Source of the DNA: Candidatus Chloroploca sp. Khr17
Lineage (GTDB): Bacteria; Chloroflexota; Chloroflexia; Chloroflexales; Chloroflexaceae
Reading direction: 5' to 3'
Length of the DNA stretch: 64,000 nucleotides
NCBI RefSeq assembly: GCF_004138165.1
Contig: NZ_RYFF01000005.1
Span: 1-64,000, forward strand
The notes under the pieces were generated by a model. That model saw only the letters and a program-made list of their open reading frames with translations. It was not told the DNA's origin and made no database searches. Shown piece by piece: positions 37,857 through 44,971 of this stretch (position 1 is the first letter of the stretch; each line of letters opens with the position of its first letter). Both the position numbers and the translations under genes were made by a program.

Positions 37857-38375
37857 ATGAGAATTGCCATCGGCCACTACACGATTCGCGATTGGGCGTT
37901 GGATGATGCTGAGGCACTGGCTAGATATGCCAACAACCCCAACGTTGCGGCGAACCTTCGCGATGGATTTCCGCATCCGTATACAACGTCTGATGCCGAA
38001 GCCTTCTTGCGCAATGTAACCGCTCGATCGCCACGTACCATCTTCGCGATTGCGCGTGACGAGGAGGCCATCGGGAGCATTGGCCTGATGATCGGCAGCG
38101 ATGTTCACCGATTCACAGCGGAACTTGGGTATTGGCTGGCAGAGCCCTTCTGGGGCAAAGGGATTATGACGTCTGCGGTTGCGGCCATCACTGACTATGG
38201 ATTTGCGCAGTTCAAGCTGAATCGCATCTATGCGGAGCCATACACATCCAACCCAGCTTCAGCTCGACTGCTGGAAAAGGCAGGCTATCGGCTTGAGGGC
38301 ACGCTCCGTGCAAGCGTGGTCAAACACGGGCGCGTGCTCGATCAATTCATGTATGCCAAGACCAATGTACAATAA
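37857..38375 (+). CDS. GNAT acetyltransferase, RimJ/RimL-like
   Basis: A 172-residue acetyltransferase of the RimJ/RimL type, which acetylates protein N-termini or small molecules. Visible motifs: YTIRDWALDDAEALARYANNPNVA at the start, ELGYWLAEPFWGKGIMTSAV (acetyl-CoA pocket, about residues 85-104), and AEPYTSNPASARLLEKAGYR (about 123-142). ATG at 37857 preferred over the TTG two codons upstream. It is followed by a remnant of brnT and then an attC site, so both probably moved in the same cassette. Confidence 0.85.
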   Translation: MRIAIGHYTIRDWALDDAEALARYANNPNVAANLRDGFPHPYTTSDAEAFLRNVTARSPRTIFAIARDEEAIGSIGLMIGSDVHRFTAELGYWLAEPFWGKGIMTSAVAAITDYGFAQFKLNRIYAEPYTSNPASARLLEKAGYRLEGTLRASVVKHGRVLDQFMYAKTNVQ

Positions 38376-38380
38376 CCAAG

Positions 38381-38503
38381 GATCGTTGGATCATCCTCGG
38401 CACATCGGACGTGGGTCGGCTCTTGTGTGTTGACCATACCGATCAGGGCGATCACCTCCGCATCATTAGCGTGCAGACGGTGAAACCTAACGAACAAGGA
38501 TGA
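38381..38503 (+). pseudogene. 3' fragment of a brnT toxin gene
   Basis: In frame 1 from 38381 the translation DRWIILGTSDVGRLLCVDHT...LRIISVQTVKPNEQ matches the C-terminal 40 residues of BrnT (compare DRWIGIGQL...IRIISLRKA in the intact copy at 26426). No N-terminal half or start remains. Its TGA stop (38501-38503) lies inside the attC site, the usual arrangement of cassette genes. Confidence 0.7.
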
Positions 38504-38544
38504 TGTGGCGGCTTCGCGCCACATGAATCCGTAGTTCGTTGGGC
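38485..38544 (+). other. attC recombination site (60 bp), best example
   Basis: ACCTAAC (38485-38491, fits RYYYAAC) and GTTGGGC (38538-38544, fits GTTRRRY) bound the site. Inside, GAAC/GTTC, GGAT/ATCC and TGTGGCG/CGCCACA pair in order around GCTTCG, leaving a few unpaired bases between the blocks. This is the standard R''-L''-loop-L'-R' layout, and 60 bp is a typical short attC length. Confidence 0.8.
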
Positions 38545-38560
38545 CGCAAAAGTGGAGGAC

Positions 38561-38698
38561 ATGAGACACGCAATCAACATCGCGTTCGACTTTCGTAGCG
38601 ATACGCCTGTGGGAAAGGATCCGGACGCCGCGAGCCCTACGCTGCGGCGCTACCACAAGCTTCTGTGGAGCAAAATGTTGCCTGGAGGAGTTCCTTAG
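38561..38698 (+). pseudogene. N-terminal fragment of a DUF6994-like gene
   Basis: A 45-codon frame with GGAGG before the ATG encodes FDFRSDTPVGKDPDAASPTLRRYHKLLWSK, split here at its recognised parts DFRSDT, GKDPD and SPTLRRYHKLLWSK. These are the conserved first third of a family I recall as DUF6994. It ends in LPGGVP then TAG, so the rest is missing. The stop is followed after two bases by GCCTAAC, a possible attC start. It begins 16 bases after the previous attC site. Confidence 0.5.
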
Positions 38699-38932
38699 CG
38701 GCCTAACAACTACTCCAACCTTGACCCAAGTTGAAGAAGGAATTCGCCTGGTGCTCGATGTGTAGCAAGATAGGCAGTGTAAAGAATAATCTGAAAGACG
38801 AAGCGTATCATTACTGACAGGGATACCTACCGTAACGCCGTTCCGGCGGTCCGTCTTTCGTTATTGTTTTTCCATCTATGCTATACTTTCCTCAGCACTG
38901 TTTGCTAGAGGGCACGACAGAGGAGGTGCATG
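38699..38932. other. Gene-free interval before DUF433 gene
   Basis: Starts with GCCTAACAAC (attC-like 5' end). It contains the dyad GAAAGACG (38792-38799) with CGTCTTTC (38852-38859), which encloses the CGCCG-TTC-CGGCG hairpin, and then a -10 box TATACT at 38882-38887. No matching GTTRRRY end is evident. No gene. Confidence 0.4.
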
Positions 38933-39166
38933 ATGACACCGAAGATGGCGATCCTTATCGTACGATCCCCAGATATTTTGAGTGGAACCCCGGTCTTTGC
39001 CGGTACGCGGGTACCAGTCAAAAATCTGCTCGATTATGTCCGGGCAGGCGATACGATTACGGATTTTTTGGATGATTTCCCGTCGGTCAGCCGCGAGCAA
39101 GTCGATACGATTCTCGCTCGGGTCGAAGCACTTGTCCTGGAGATGAATGATGCGCGTGCTGCTTGA
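38933..39166 (+). CDS. DUF433 family antitoxin
   Basis: A 77-residue protein. RSPDILSGTPVFAGTRVPVKNLLDYVRAG is the characteristic winged/helix-turn-helix start of DUF433 proteins, and DFLDDFPSVSREQVDTIL follows. DUF433 proteins are antitoxins of the VapB45 type and pair with DUF5615 PIN-like toxins, as here (overlap of 17 bases). AGGAGG at 38921-38926 gives best spacing to the second of two ATG codons. Confidence 0.82.
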   Translation: MTPKMAILIVRSPDILSGTPVFAGTRVPVKNLLDYVRAGDTITDFLDDFPSVSREQVDTILARVEALVLEMNDARAA

Positions 39167-39479
39167 CGAATGTCTGCCGCGAAAGCTAAAAGAAAGCCTC
39201 GCTGGACACGAGGTAACGACAGTTCAAGAGCGCGGATGGTCGAGTAAGAAAAATGGGGAACTTTTGCGCCTGATGAATGACTCTGTGGATGTGTTTCTAA
39301 CATCGGATCAGAATTTACGTTACCAACAAGATCTGAGGAGCATTCGCTACGGTATCATCGTGCTCGTTGCGCGTGATAACCGTCTTACCACCCTTCAGCC
39401 ATTTATGCCACAGGTGCAACAAGCCATACCGTGCATGCTTGCTGGCGCGGTGATGGAAATTGGATCACACGAAGACTAA
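39150..39479 (+). CDS. DUF5615 PIN-like toxin
   Basis: A 109-residue protein. MRVLLDECLPRKLKESL with the conserved Asp-Glu at residues 6-7, TVQERGWSSKKNGELLRLM and DVFLTSDQNLRYQQDL match the DUF5615 family, a PIN-like nuclease fold (Mut7-C related). Predicted RNase toxin neutralised by the upstream DUF433 protein. The stop is followed 66 bases later by an attC site. Confidence 0.85.
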   Translation: MRVLLDECLPRKLKESLAGHEVTTVQERGWSSKKNGELLRLMNDSVDVFLTSDQNLRYQQDLRSIRYGIIVLVARDNRLTTLQPFMPQVQQAIPCMLAGAVMEIGSHED

Positions 39480-39545
39480 CACTATCCTCTAGAGATAGAA
39501 ATGCCGCTTTCCAATGCGGTATTTTTATCTTCCCTGCAACCCCCG

Positions 39546-39677
39546 GCCCAACATCGCACTGGAGCCGACGCCGCTGTGCGGCCCCAAACCTGGCGTTTTT
39601 TTCAAACCGGTTCTTGTGCCACCGCTCACTTTGACCTATAGGTGCCGCAGCGGCGGGGCTAACTACCGGCGTTGGGC
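39546..39677 (+). other. attC recombination site (132 bp)
   Basis: GCCCAAC (39546-39552) and GTTGGGC (39671-39677) are perfectly complementary and fit RYYYAAC/GTTRRRY. The next blocks, GCCGACGCCGCTGTGCGGC on the left and GCCGCAGCGGCGGGGC on the right, pair with extra unpaired bases on one side. The length fits the long attC class. It separates the DUF433/DUF5615 pair from the next toxin pair. Confidence 0.75.
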
Positions 39678-39811
39678 GGGGTATCATTCCCTGTCGCTAT
39701 CTGCGTGTTGTCTCACATTGGCCGTGATCCGCAAACTTCTGGTATGCTATCACCACCTGACCCGGGATATATTGCCGCGCAAGGGCTGCTATTACCAAAG
39801 GAAGAATGGTA

Positions 39812-40177
39812 ATGCAGCGCGGAGATGTTTGGTGGGCGAACTTTCCCGACCCAAGTGGCTCAGCGGCAGGGTACTGTCGGCCAATCTTGGTCATTCAGGC
39901 TCGGGATTGGTTGCAAGGGTTCAGAGACCGGCAAGCCAGAGCAAAGATTCGTGTCCGGCTGAATCGAATTCGATTGGGGAATTTCGGCGATTGCAAAAGC
40001 GTGGGACGTGGCGTAAGCGAGTTACGAATCCCACATGGGCCAGGTTATCGTGTTTATCTTGGGCGCAAAGACAATACGGTTGTCATTTTGTTGTATGGGG
40101 GCGACAAGAAAACACAATCTAGAGACATTGAATTAGCCCAAACGTACTGGGATGACTATTTGCGGAGGATAAGATGA
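39812..40177 (+). CDS. Chimeric toxin: PemK/MazF-like start fused to RelE/HigB-like body
   Basis: A 121-residue protein. Residues 1-31 (MQRGDVWWANFPDPSGSAAG then RPILVIQ) are the start of a MazF/PemK RNase. From about residue 34 it reads LQGFRDRQARAKIRVRLNRI then GNFGDCKSVGRGVSELRI and GPGYRVYLGRKDNTVVILLYGGDK, the conserved body of the COG3657 RelE/HigB-type toxins. The usual first strand and helix of the RelE-like toxin are replaced. A complete HigA-like antitoxin gene overlaps its end by 4 bases. Whether the fusion is active is unknown. Confidence 0.75.
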   Translation: MQRGDVWWANFPDPSGSAAGYCRPILVIQARDWLQGFRDRQARAKIRVRLNRIRLGNFGDCKSVGRGVSELRIPHGPGYRVYLGRKDNTVVILLYGGDKKTQSRDIELAQTYWDDYLRRIR

Positions 40178-40470
40178 ACCCAATAACTGCAAACTATGAA
40201 ACTGGACTGAAAGCAACCCTGGCAGACCCCGAAGAAGCGGCTGCTTATCTGAATGCAGCGCTTGAAGAAAATGACCAGGAAGTTTTTCTGTTAGCTTTAC
40301 GCGACATTACTGAGGCGCATGGTTTTTCACGGGTGGCGCAAGACGCTTCATTGAACCGAGAAAATCTTTACCGAATGCTATCGCCTGCTGGAAATCCGCA
40401 ACTATCCAGCTTGAAAACGCTATTACATAGCATTGGGCTGCGTTTAGCCATTGAAGTGGAAACGCCATAA
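40174..40470 (+). CDS. HigA-like antitoxin (COG3636 type)
   Basis: A 98-residue protein with a helix-turn-helix in the second half (VAQDASLNRENLYRMLSPAG then LKTLLHSIGLRLAIE), the pattern of addiction-module antidotes paired with COG3657 toxins. It likely binds the upstream toxin and represses the operon. ATG overlaps the toxin stop (ATGA-type, 4 bases). Confidence 0.85.
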   Translation: MNPITANYETGLKATLADPEEAAAYLNAALEENDQEVFLLALRDITEAHGFSRVAQDASLNRENLYRMLSPAGNPQLSSLKTLLHSIGLRLAIEVETP

Positions 40471-40474
40471 AGGG

Positions 40475-40555
40475 ATTGAATGACCCAACGGTGTGGACTT
40501 TGCCCCCGAATTCCTGCTCTCATTGGTGCAGAAGACCGAGCATCTCGCCGCATGA
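40475..40555 (+). pseudogene. 3' fragment of a DUF2442 gene with nonsense codon
   Basis: The frame from 40475 reads IE-stop-PNGVDFAPEFLLSLVQKTEH, the same as the end of the intact DUF2442 protein at 25502 except that Trp (TGG) is TGA. Similarity continues at the DNA level through the stop into R2 copy C. The 5' part is gone. Confidence 0.75.
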
Positions 40556-40617
40556 GCAGCGACGCGCAATCCGCCTGATGCGGTCTGCAACAGCTCAACG
40601 TGAGTGCAACGTGGAAT
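40547..40617 (+). repeat. R2 repeat copy C (partial)
   Basis: About 70 bp identical in layout to the start of R2 at 25745: the palindrome CCGCATGAGC...CCTGATGCGG and the CAACGTGAGTGCAACGTGG part. It again follows the end of a DUF2442 sequence. Confidence 0.75.
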
Positions 40618-40682
40618 TTCGTAGTTCGTATAAGTTGAATTAGCCGACAATCTATGAGTCAGGCATAATTAGGAGGGATCCG

Positions 40683-41324
40683 TTGCTCATCGATATCCAG
40701 ACACTTGTCGCATTTATCCCGATCGTGCTCGTCCTCGTGCTCATCCCAGGGCCGGATATGGTCTTCATCACGGCCAATGCACTCTCCTCGGGCAAGCGTG
40801 GCGGTGTGTTCTCGGCACTCGGATGCACAACTGGTGCTTTTACCCATGCGGTGCTTGCTGCCTTCGGCCTCACAGCTATTGTCGTCGCGTGGCAGCCGGC
40901 TTACGAGGTTGTTCGCATCGGTGGCGCACTCTACCTCCTCTACCTCGGCGTAAAGTTGCTTTTTGCGAAGGAATCGCCGCTGTCGGTCTCAGATGCCGGA
41001 GTTGGTAAATCGGGCATAAGGCTCTTTCGTGAGGGCTTGATCAACAACCTAATGAATCCTAAGGCCATCCTCTTCTCCCTCACATTCCTGCCCCAGTTCG
41101 CCGACCCAATACGCGGTCCGATCTGGGCGCAGATCATCATCCTCGGGATCGTGCTTGCGGTGATTATGCTCGCGATCGAGATTCCGATCGCCGTGACAAG
41201 CGGTCACTTTGGCCAGTGGCTCACCTCGCGGTCGCAGGCGGCCTCACTGCTTAGCAAAGCGATGGGAGCTGTGCTGATCGGTCTCGCTGTTTGGGTGTTC
41301 CAGAGCCGACGCATCGCGCACTAG
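40683..41324 (+). CDS. LysE/RhtB family exporter
   Basis: A 213-residue membrane protein with about six hydrophobic segments. IPGPDMVFITANALSSGKRGG (about residues 22-42) is the LysE/RhtB signature, and GLINNLMNPKAILFSLTFLPQF (about 119-140) the second conserved block. It probably exports amino acids or homoserine lactone-like compounds. TTG start at 40683 is supported by AGGAGGG at 40671-40677. Last + strand gene of the accessory region; an attC-like sequence follows. Confidence 0.85.
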   Translation: MLIDIQTLVAFIPIVLVLVLIPGPDMVFITANALSSGKRGGVFSALGCTTGAFTHAVLAAFGLTAIVVAWQPAYEVVRIGGALYLLYLGVKLLFAKESPLSVSDAGVGKSGIRLFREGLINNLMNPKAILFSLTFLPQFADPIRGPIWAQIIILGIVLAVIMLAIEIPIAVTSGHFGQWLTSRSQAASLLSKAMGAVLIGLAVWVFQSRRIAH

Positions 41325-41409
41325 GTAAAAATCAGGACGTTCTTTATTAGAATACTCGTTAATCTCTTGACAGAGTAAGCAGATATTACTCGTTCTAAAG
41401 ACAAATTAG

Positions 41410-41534
41410 GAGCAAGCACCTGACGCCGCTGGCGCGTCCAGGAACCTGGTGCGTTCTTCAAGCGCGTGGCGTGCCAGCGCGCGGCGCCATCTATCAATGT
41501 TGCCAGCGGCGCAGCTGAAGGCACGGCGTTGGGC
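41410..41534 (+). other. Terminal attC-like site
   Basis: Ends in GTTGGGC (41528-41534). CGCCGCTGGC (41424-41433) pairs with GCCAGCGGCG (41502-41511). The 5' heptamer is poorly conserved (GAGCAAG). It would be the last site of the array, next to the minus-strand sulfur block. Confidence 0.45.
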
Positions 41535-41542
41535 AGCCACTA

Positions 41543-41791
41543 TCACGCTTCGGTGGGCGGAAGCGACGTGGCGATGTCGTAGACGAGCACTTGTACGTCG
41601 AGGCCTTCGCTGGTCAGTAGGTCGATCGTGTATTCGTGGGTCGCCGCTTTGATCGCCGTCTCGACGCCTGCGGGGGCATAGACCCGGATGCTTGCTTCTT
41701 CTTCGGATGCACGGGCAATGCGCAGCACTGCCTCGGGGCAGATCGTCGTGATGCGCTGACTCAGTTCGGTGATGGCGTCTTCCAGGGTCAT
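41543..41791 (-). CDS. Hypothetical protein at the end of the cysteine operon (82 aa)
   Basis: A short protein (MTLEDAITELSQRITTICPE...) with an alpha-beta pattern and no recognised domain. It is the last gene of the long minus-strand sulfur block, 69 bases after moeB, separated from it by a hairpin. It may be a small accessory of sulfur transfer, but nothing in the sequence proves that. Start at 41791 has GAGAGG upstream. Confidence 0.55.
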   Translation of the reverse strand: MTLEDAITELSQRITTICPEAVLRIARASEEEASIRVYAPAGVETAIKAATHEYTIDLLTSEGLDVQVLVYDIATSLPPTEA

Positions 41792-41820
41792 GCGAAGATC
41801 CTCTCGTGGGCAATGCAGAG

Positions 41821-41847
41821 GGGGCAGTCCGTACGGAACTGCCCCCA
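41821..41847. other. Hairpin between moeB and the 82-residue gene
   Basis: GGGGGCAG and CTGCCCCC arms with an inner TCCGTACGGA palindrome and one bulged base. It may reduce transcription into the last gene or protect the moeB message. Confidence 0.6.
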
Positions 41848-41860
41848 AAGAAGGTGCTAC

Positions 41861-43015
41861 CTAATACTTCGCCATGGTCGGATCGACCTCGTCGCTCCAG
41901 CGGAGGACTCCGCCGACCAGGTTTTTGACCTTGCGGAACCCGGCGGCTTTGAGCATCTCGACGGCCTGACCACTGCGGGCACCGCTGCGGCAGTAGACAA
42001 CGATCTCGACTGAACTGTCGAGCTTATTGATCTGTTCAGGAAGCTGATCGACCGGAATAAGCAGATCGGTTCCTTCGATGCTGGCGATCTCAACTTCATA
42101 CGAATTGCGTACATCGAGCAGGAACGGTCGCTCGGGTGTCTCAAGCAACGCCGCTAACTCGACCGGGGTAATCTCATACTGGCTACTCAAGGTCTGTACC
42201 TCAGGGACAATGCCGCAAAATTGTTCATAGTCAATCAACTCGGTGACGGTCGGGTGGTCACCACAGACGGGACAATTGACATTGCGGCGCAGCTTCAACT
42301 CACGAAAACGCATCTCAAGGGCATCATAGAGCAGCAAACGACCGATCAGCGGCTCACCAATGCCGGTGAGCAACTTGATCGCCTCGGTTGCCTGCAGCGT
42401 GCCGATAACCCCAGGCAAAACACCGAGGACTCCGCCTTCCGCACAGGACGGTACCAGGCCGGGAGGCGGCGGTTCGGGATAGAGGCAGCGATAGCACGGC
42501 CCGCCATCTTTGGGCGAAAAGACCGTGACTTGCCCCTCAAAACGGAAAATGCTACCATAGACATTCGGCTTGCCGAGCATCACCGCAGCATCGTTGGTCA
42601 GATAACGCGTTGGAAAATTGTCGGTACCGTCAATAATTATATCGTAAGGCCGCATCAGGTCAAGTGCGTTCGCCGAGGTGATCGGGGTCTCGTAGGTTGT
42701 CACTTCAACCAGAGGGTTCAGATCGTGGAGCCGCCGTCGCGCCGACTCGGTCTTGGCAAGGCCAACCGTCGAAGTGCCGTGGACAATCTGGCGTTGCAGG
42801 TTGCTCTCGTCAACGACATCGAAGTCAACCAGCCCGATATGCCCGACGCCCGCTGCGGCGAGATAGAGCGCCAGGGGTGAGCCGAGGCCACCGGTACCGA
42901 TGAGCAAGACACTCCCCTGCTTCAGGCGGCGCTGGCCCGCCATCCCCACCTCGGGCATAATCAAATGGCGACTGTAACGCCGGATCTCTTCATTCGACAA
43001 GACTGGTGGTGCCAT
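41861..43015 (-). CDS. MoeB/ThiF-type adenylyltransferase with C-terminal rhodanese domain (MoeZ-like)
   Basis: A 384-residue protein that adenylates the C-terminal glycine of a sulfur carrier and transfers sulfur to it. N-terminal ThiF/MoeB domain: VLLIGTGGLGSPLALYLAAAGVG (about residues 29-51), the Arg-finger region, DGTDNFPTRYL, and CYRCLYPEPPP with the zinc cysteines. The rhodanese domain from about residue 280 has the active loop VVYCRSGARSG. The start overlaps the end of the carrier gene; the SD GGAGGG is made of the two glycine codons of the carrier. With JAMM, carrier and CysM it forms a complete thiocarboxylate cysteine pathway. Confidence 0.9.
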   Translation of the reverse strand: MAPPVLSNEEIRRYSRHLIMPEVGMAGQRRLKQGSVLLIGTGGLGSPLALYLAAAGVGHIGLVDFDVVDESNLQRQIVHGTSTVGLAKTESARRRLHDLNPLVEVTTYETPITSANALDLMRPYDIIIDGTDNFPTRYLTNDAAVMLGKPNVYGSIFRFEGQVTVFSPKDGGPCYRCLYPEPPPPGLVPSCAEGGVLGVLPGVIGTLQATEAIKLLTGIGEPLIGRLLLYDALEMRFRELKLRRNVNCPVCGDHPTVTELIDYEQFCGIVPEVQTLSSQYEITPVELAALLETPERPFLLDVRNSYEVEIASIEGTDLLIPVDQLPEQINKLDSSVEIVVYCRSGARSGQAVEMLKAAGFRKVKNLVGGVLRWSDEVDPTMAKY

Positions 43016-43016
43016 G

Positions 43017-43292
43017 TCACATCCCTCCGGCGATCGCAGGAATAATCGAAACCGTCTCGCCATCCTTCAGCGGGGTCGCTTCGCCCTGCAGGTAGCGAAT
43101 ATCCTCGTCGCCGACATAGACATTCACAAAGCTGCGGAGCTTGCCCCCATCAAAGATATGCTTGCCAAGGGTGGGATACTGTTCCACCAGGCCGTGCAGG
43201 AGCGCACCCACCGTATCTGCTTCAAGGGCCACCGTCGCGTTATTCCCTGCATACTGGCGCAGGGCCGTTGGAATCGTAATCGTAATCGCCAT
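43017..43292 (-). CDS. cysO: ThiS/MoaD-like sulfur carrier (CysO-type)
   Basis: A 91-residue beta-grasp sulfur carrier. The sequence begins MAITITIPTALRQYAGNNAT and ends SIIPAIAGGM. Carriers of this type end in Gly-Gly, which is adenylated and thiocarboxylated. Here one Met follows, so the JAMM peptidase encoded just upstream may have to remove it first, as for QbsE in Pseudomonas and some other JAMM-linked carriers. The neighbours cysM and JAMM mec match the CysO system of Mycobacterium. AAGGA precedes the start. Confidence 0.88.
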   Translation of the reverse strand: MAITITIPTALRQYAGNNATVALEADTVGALLHGLVEQYPTLGKHIFDGGKLRSFVNVYVGDEDIRYLQGEATPLKDGETVSIIPAIAGGM

Positions 43293-43532
43293 GATTTTTT
43301 CCTTATTTGTGCTGGCCATTTTCGCTAGCCTAAACGTAAGTGATCTGTCAACGAAGTTTTCTGGCGTCCTCAGCCGTCCACGAATGGGGTCCACGAATGG
43401 GGGCCACGAAGAAACGAAGAGCGCATGGAGCAGCCCATATTCGTTTCTTCGTTATCAGCATTCGTGATCGGCGGCGCTACCACAAAACTTACTTCACACA
43501 CTAGTAAGTGTAAACAGTACTCCTAAAAACCC
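43293..43532. other. Interval between JAMM and cysO genes
   Basis: About 240 bases without a gene. It includes CTGTCAACGAAGTTT, also found at 8992-9006, and a short repeated CCACGAATGGGG. It breaks an otherwise tightly packed operon, so cysO-moeB may have its own promoter, but no clear -35/-10 pair is seen. Confidence 0.5.
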
Positions 43533-44006
43533 CTACCGCTGCTCTTCAAGGACAAGAGGCTCCTCGACGAAGGCCTCGCCGCCATCAAGCAGGCACCACG
43601 AGGCAAGCCTGGTGGCGTTGCCGTCTTCTACGGCTTGAATGGCAAAAGCAAAGCCCGGGCCGGCAATCGCCTGGGCCCCGACCCGGTCGCGTTCCGAGGG
43701 TGTTGGTGGATGATCGGGATGCGAATGGTAACACCCAACGATGTCGAGCGCACGAGCCTGCGCGGCGCGGTCGGCGCGCATGTAATCGCGCGGATCGAGA
43801 TAGAACCGATCCCGTCGCGAGGTTGGATCGTCGGTCTCGGCCAGGCTCATCTGACCTGCCCAGCGGTTCTCGACCGGAAAGGCTTCGCTGACGACTTTAT
43901 CTTCACCGTCGACGTGGCCGAGCAGCAGGCCGACACACTCATCAGGGTACGTTGCTTCGGCGTGGCGGGCAATAGTGGTTGCCGCCTCAGAGGCTACACG
44001 GATCAT
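43533..44006 (-). CDS. mec: JAMM/Mov34 zinc peptidase (Mec-like)
   Basis: A 157-residue JAB1/MPN/Mov34 peptidase. The catalytic Glu is in DECVGLLLG (residues 22-30) and the zinc motif is YHSHPDHPPTPSERD (HxH then Asp). In the Mycobacterium CysO pathway Mec cleaves cysteine from the CysO-Cys adduct; related JAMM enzymes also trim carrier C-termini. Its start overlaps the cysM stop (TAATG). Both roles fit here because the carrier ends in GGM. Confidence 0.88.
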   Translation of the reverse strand: MIRVASEAATTIARHAEATYPDECVGLLLGHVDGEDKVVSEAFPVENRWAGQMSLAETDDPTSRRDRFYLDPRDYMRADRAAQARALDIVGCYHSHPDHPPTPSERDRVGAQAIAGPGFAFAIQAVEDGNATRLASWCLLDGGEAFVEEPLVLEEQR

Positions 44007-44938
44007 TAGATGCCTGCCCCTTCGATCAGATCGCTATCTTCCCAGAAACGCTCGCTGAGATACCGGTTGGCGCTATCGCAGAGAATAGTGACCACCACGC
44101 CACGCTCTAGTTCACGTGCTACTCGCAAGGCAGCGGCTACGTTTGCCGCCGCCGAGATGCCTACCAGCAGGCCTTCGCGGCGCGCCAGGCGGCGTGCGAT
44201 GGCAAAGGCCTCTTCGCTGCGGACTTCGATCACTGCATCAGGCGCGTTGGGGTTGTAAATGGCTGGCACCAGACGGGTCGAGGCCATATGCTTGACGCCC
44301 TCGAGGGCATGATAGGGGCTATCGGGCTGCACCGCAAGCATCTGGATCTGCGGGTTGAGCTCGCGCAGGCGGCGACTGCTGCCCATAAAGGTGCCACTGG
44401 TGCCCAACGCGGCCACAAAGTGGGTGATTCGGCCACCTGTCTGCGCCCAGATTTCGGGGGCCGTCGTCTTGTAGTGGGCCTGTGGATTGGCCGGGTTACT
44501 GTATTGGTCTGGATAAAAAAACCGCTCGGGTTGCCCGGCAACCAGTTCCCGAATCGTCGTGATTGCCAGATCCATGCCTTCGCTCGCGTCGGTCAGGATC
44601 AGTTCAGCCCCGAGGGCGCGCAGCGTACGGATGCGTTCAGGGCTGGCGTTAGCCGGCAGCGCGAGCGTGACACCATAGCCCAGCGCCGCCCCCAGTGTCG
44701 CATAGGCAATGCCGGTGTTGCCACTGGTGGCATCGGCAATGCGCATGCCTGGGCGCAACGCACCGCGCCGCTCGCCGTCACGCACCATCCATAAGGCGGG
44801 CCGGTCTTTCACCGACCCCCCGAGGTTGTACCACTCGGCCTTGCCGTAGACCTCGACCCCCGGGGCAAGCCCCGTTGTCAGGCGAGTCAAACGCAAGAGC
44901 GGCGTATTGCCAATCAGATCCAGTGGCGTTGTGCTCAT
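44006..44938 (-). CDS. cysM: Cysteine synthase (CysM-type, carrier-dependent)
   Basis: A 310-residue PLP enzyme of the O-acetylserine sulfhydrylase family. The PLP lysine is in GGSVKDRPALWM (about residues 40-51), the phosphate loop is GTSGTF (about 180-185) and TSGNTGIAYA follows the Lys block. Mycobacterial CysM uses O-phosphoserine and CysO-thiocarboxylate; the operon context here argues for a carrier-bound sulfur donor rather than free sulfide. Free-sulfide activity cannot be excluded. Confidence 0.9.
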   Translation of the reverse strand: MSTTPLDLIGNTPLLRLTRLTTGLAPGVEVYGKAEWYNLGGSVKDRPALWMVRDGERRGALRPGMRIADATSGNTGIAYATLGAALGYGVTLALPANASPERIRTLRALGAELILTDASEGMDLAITTIRELVAGQPERFFYPDQYSNPANPQAHYKTTAPEIWAQTGGRITHFVAALGTSGTFMGSSRRLRELNPQIQMLAVQPDSPYHALEGVKHMASTRLVPAIYNPNAPDAVIEVRSEEAFAIARRLARREGLLVGISAAANVAAALRVARELERGVVVTILCDSANRYLSERFWEDSDLIEGAGI

Positions 44939-44971
44939 ACCTTTAAACCTTCGCGTCTCAGCGCCTTTGCG

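Noticed and set aside
8992-43359. CTGTCAACGAAGTTT shared by 8992-9006 and about 43345-43359
   Set aside because: Two short copies only; too little to define a repeat family from this window.
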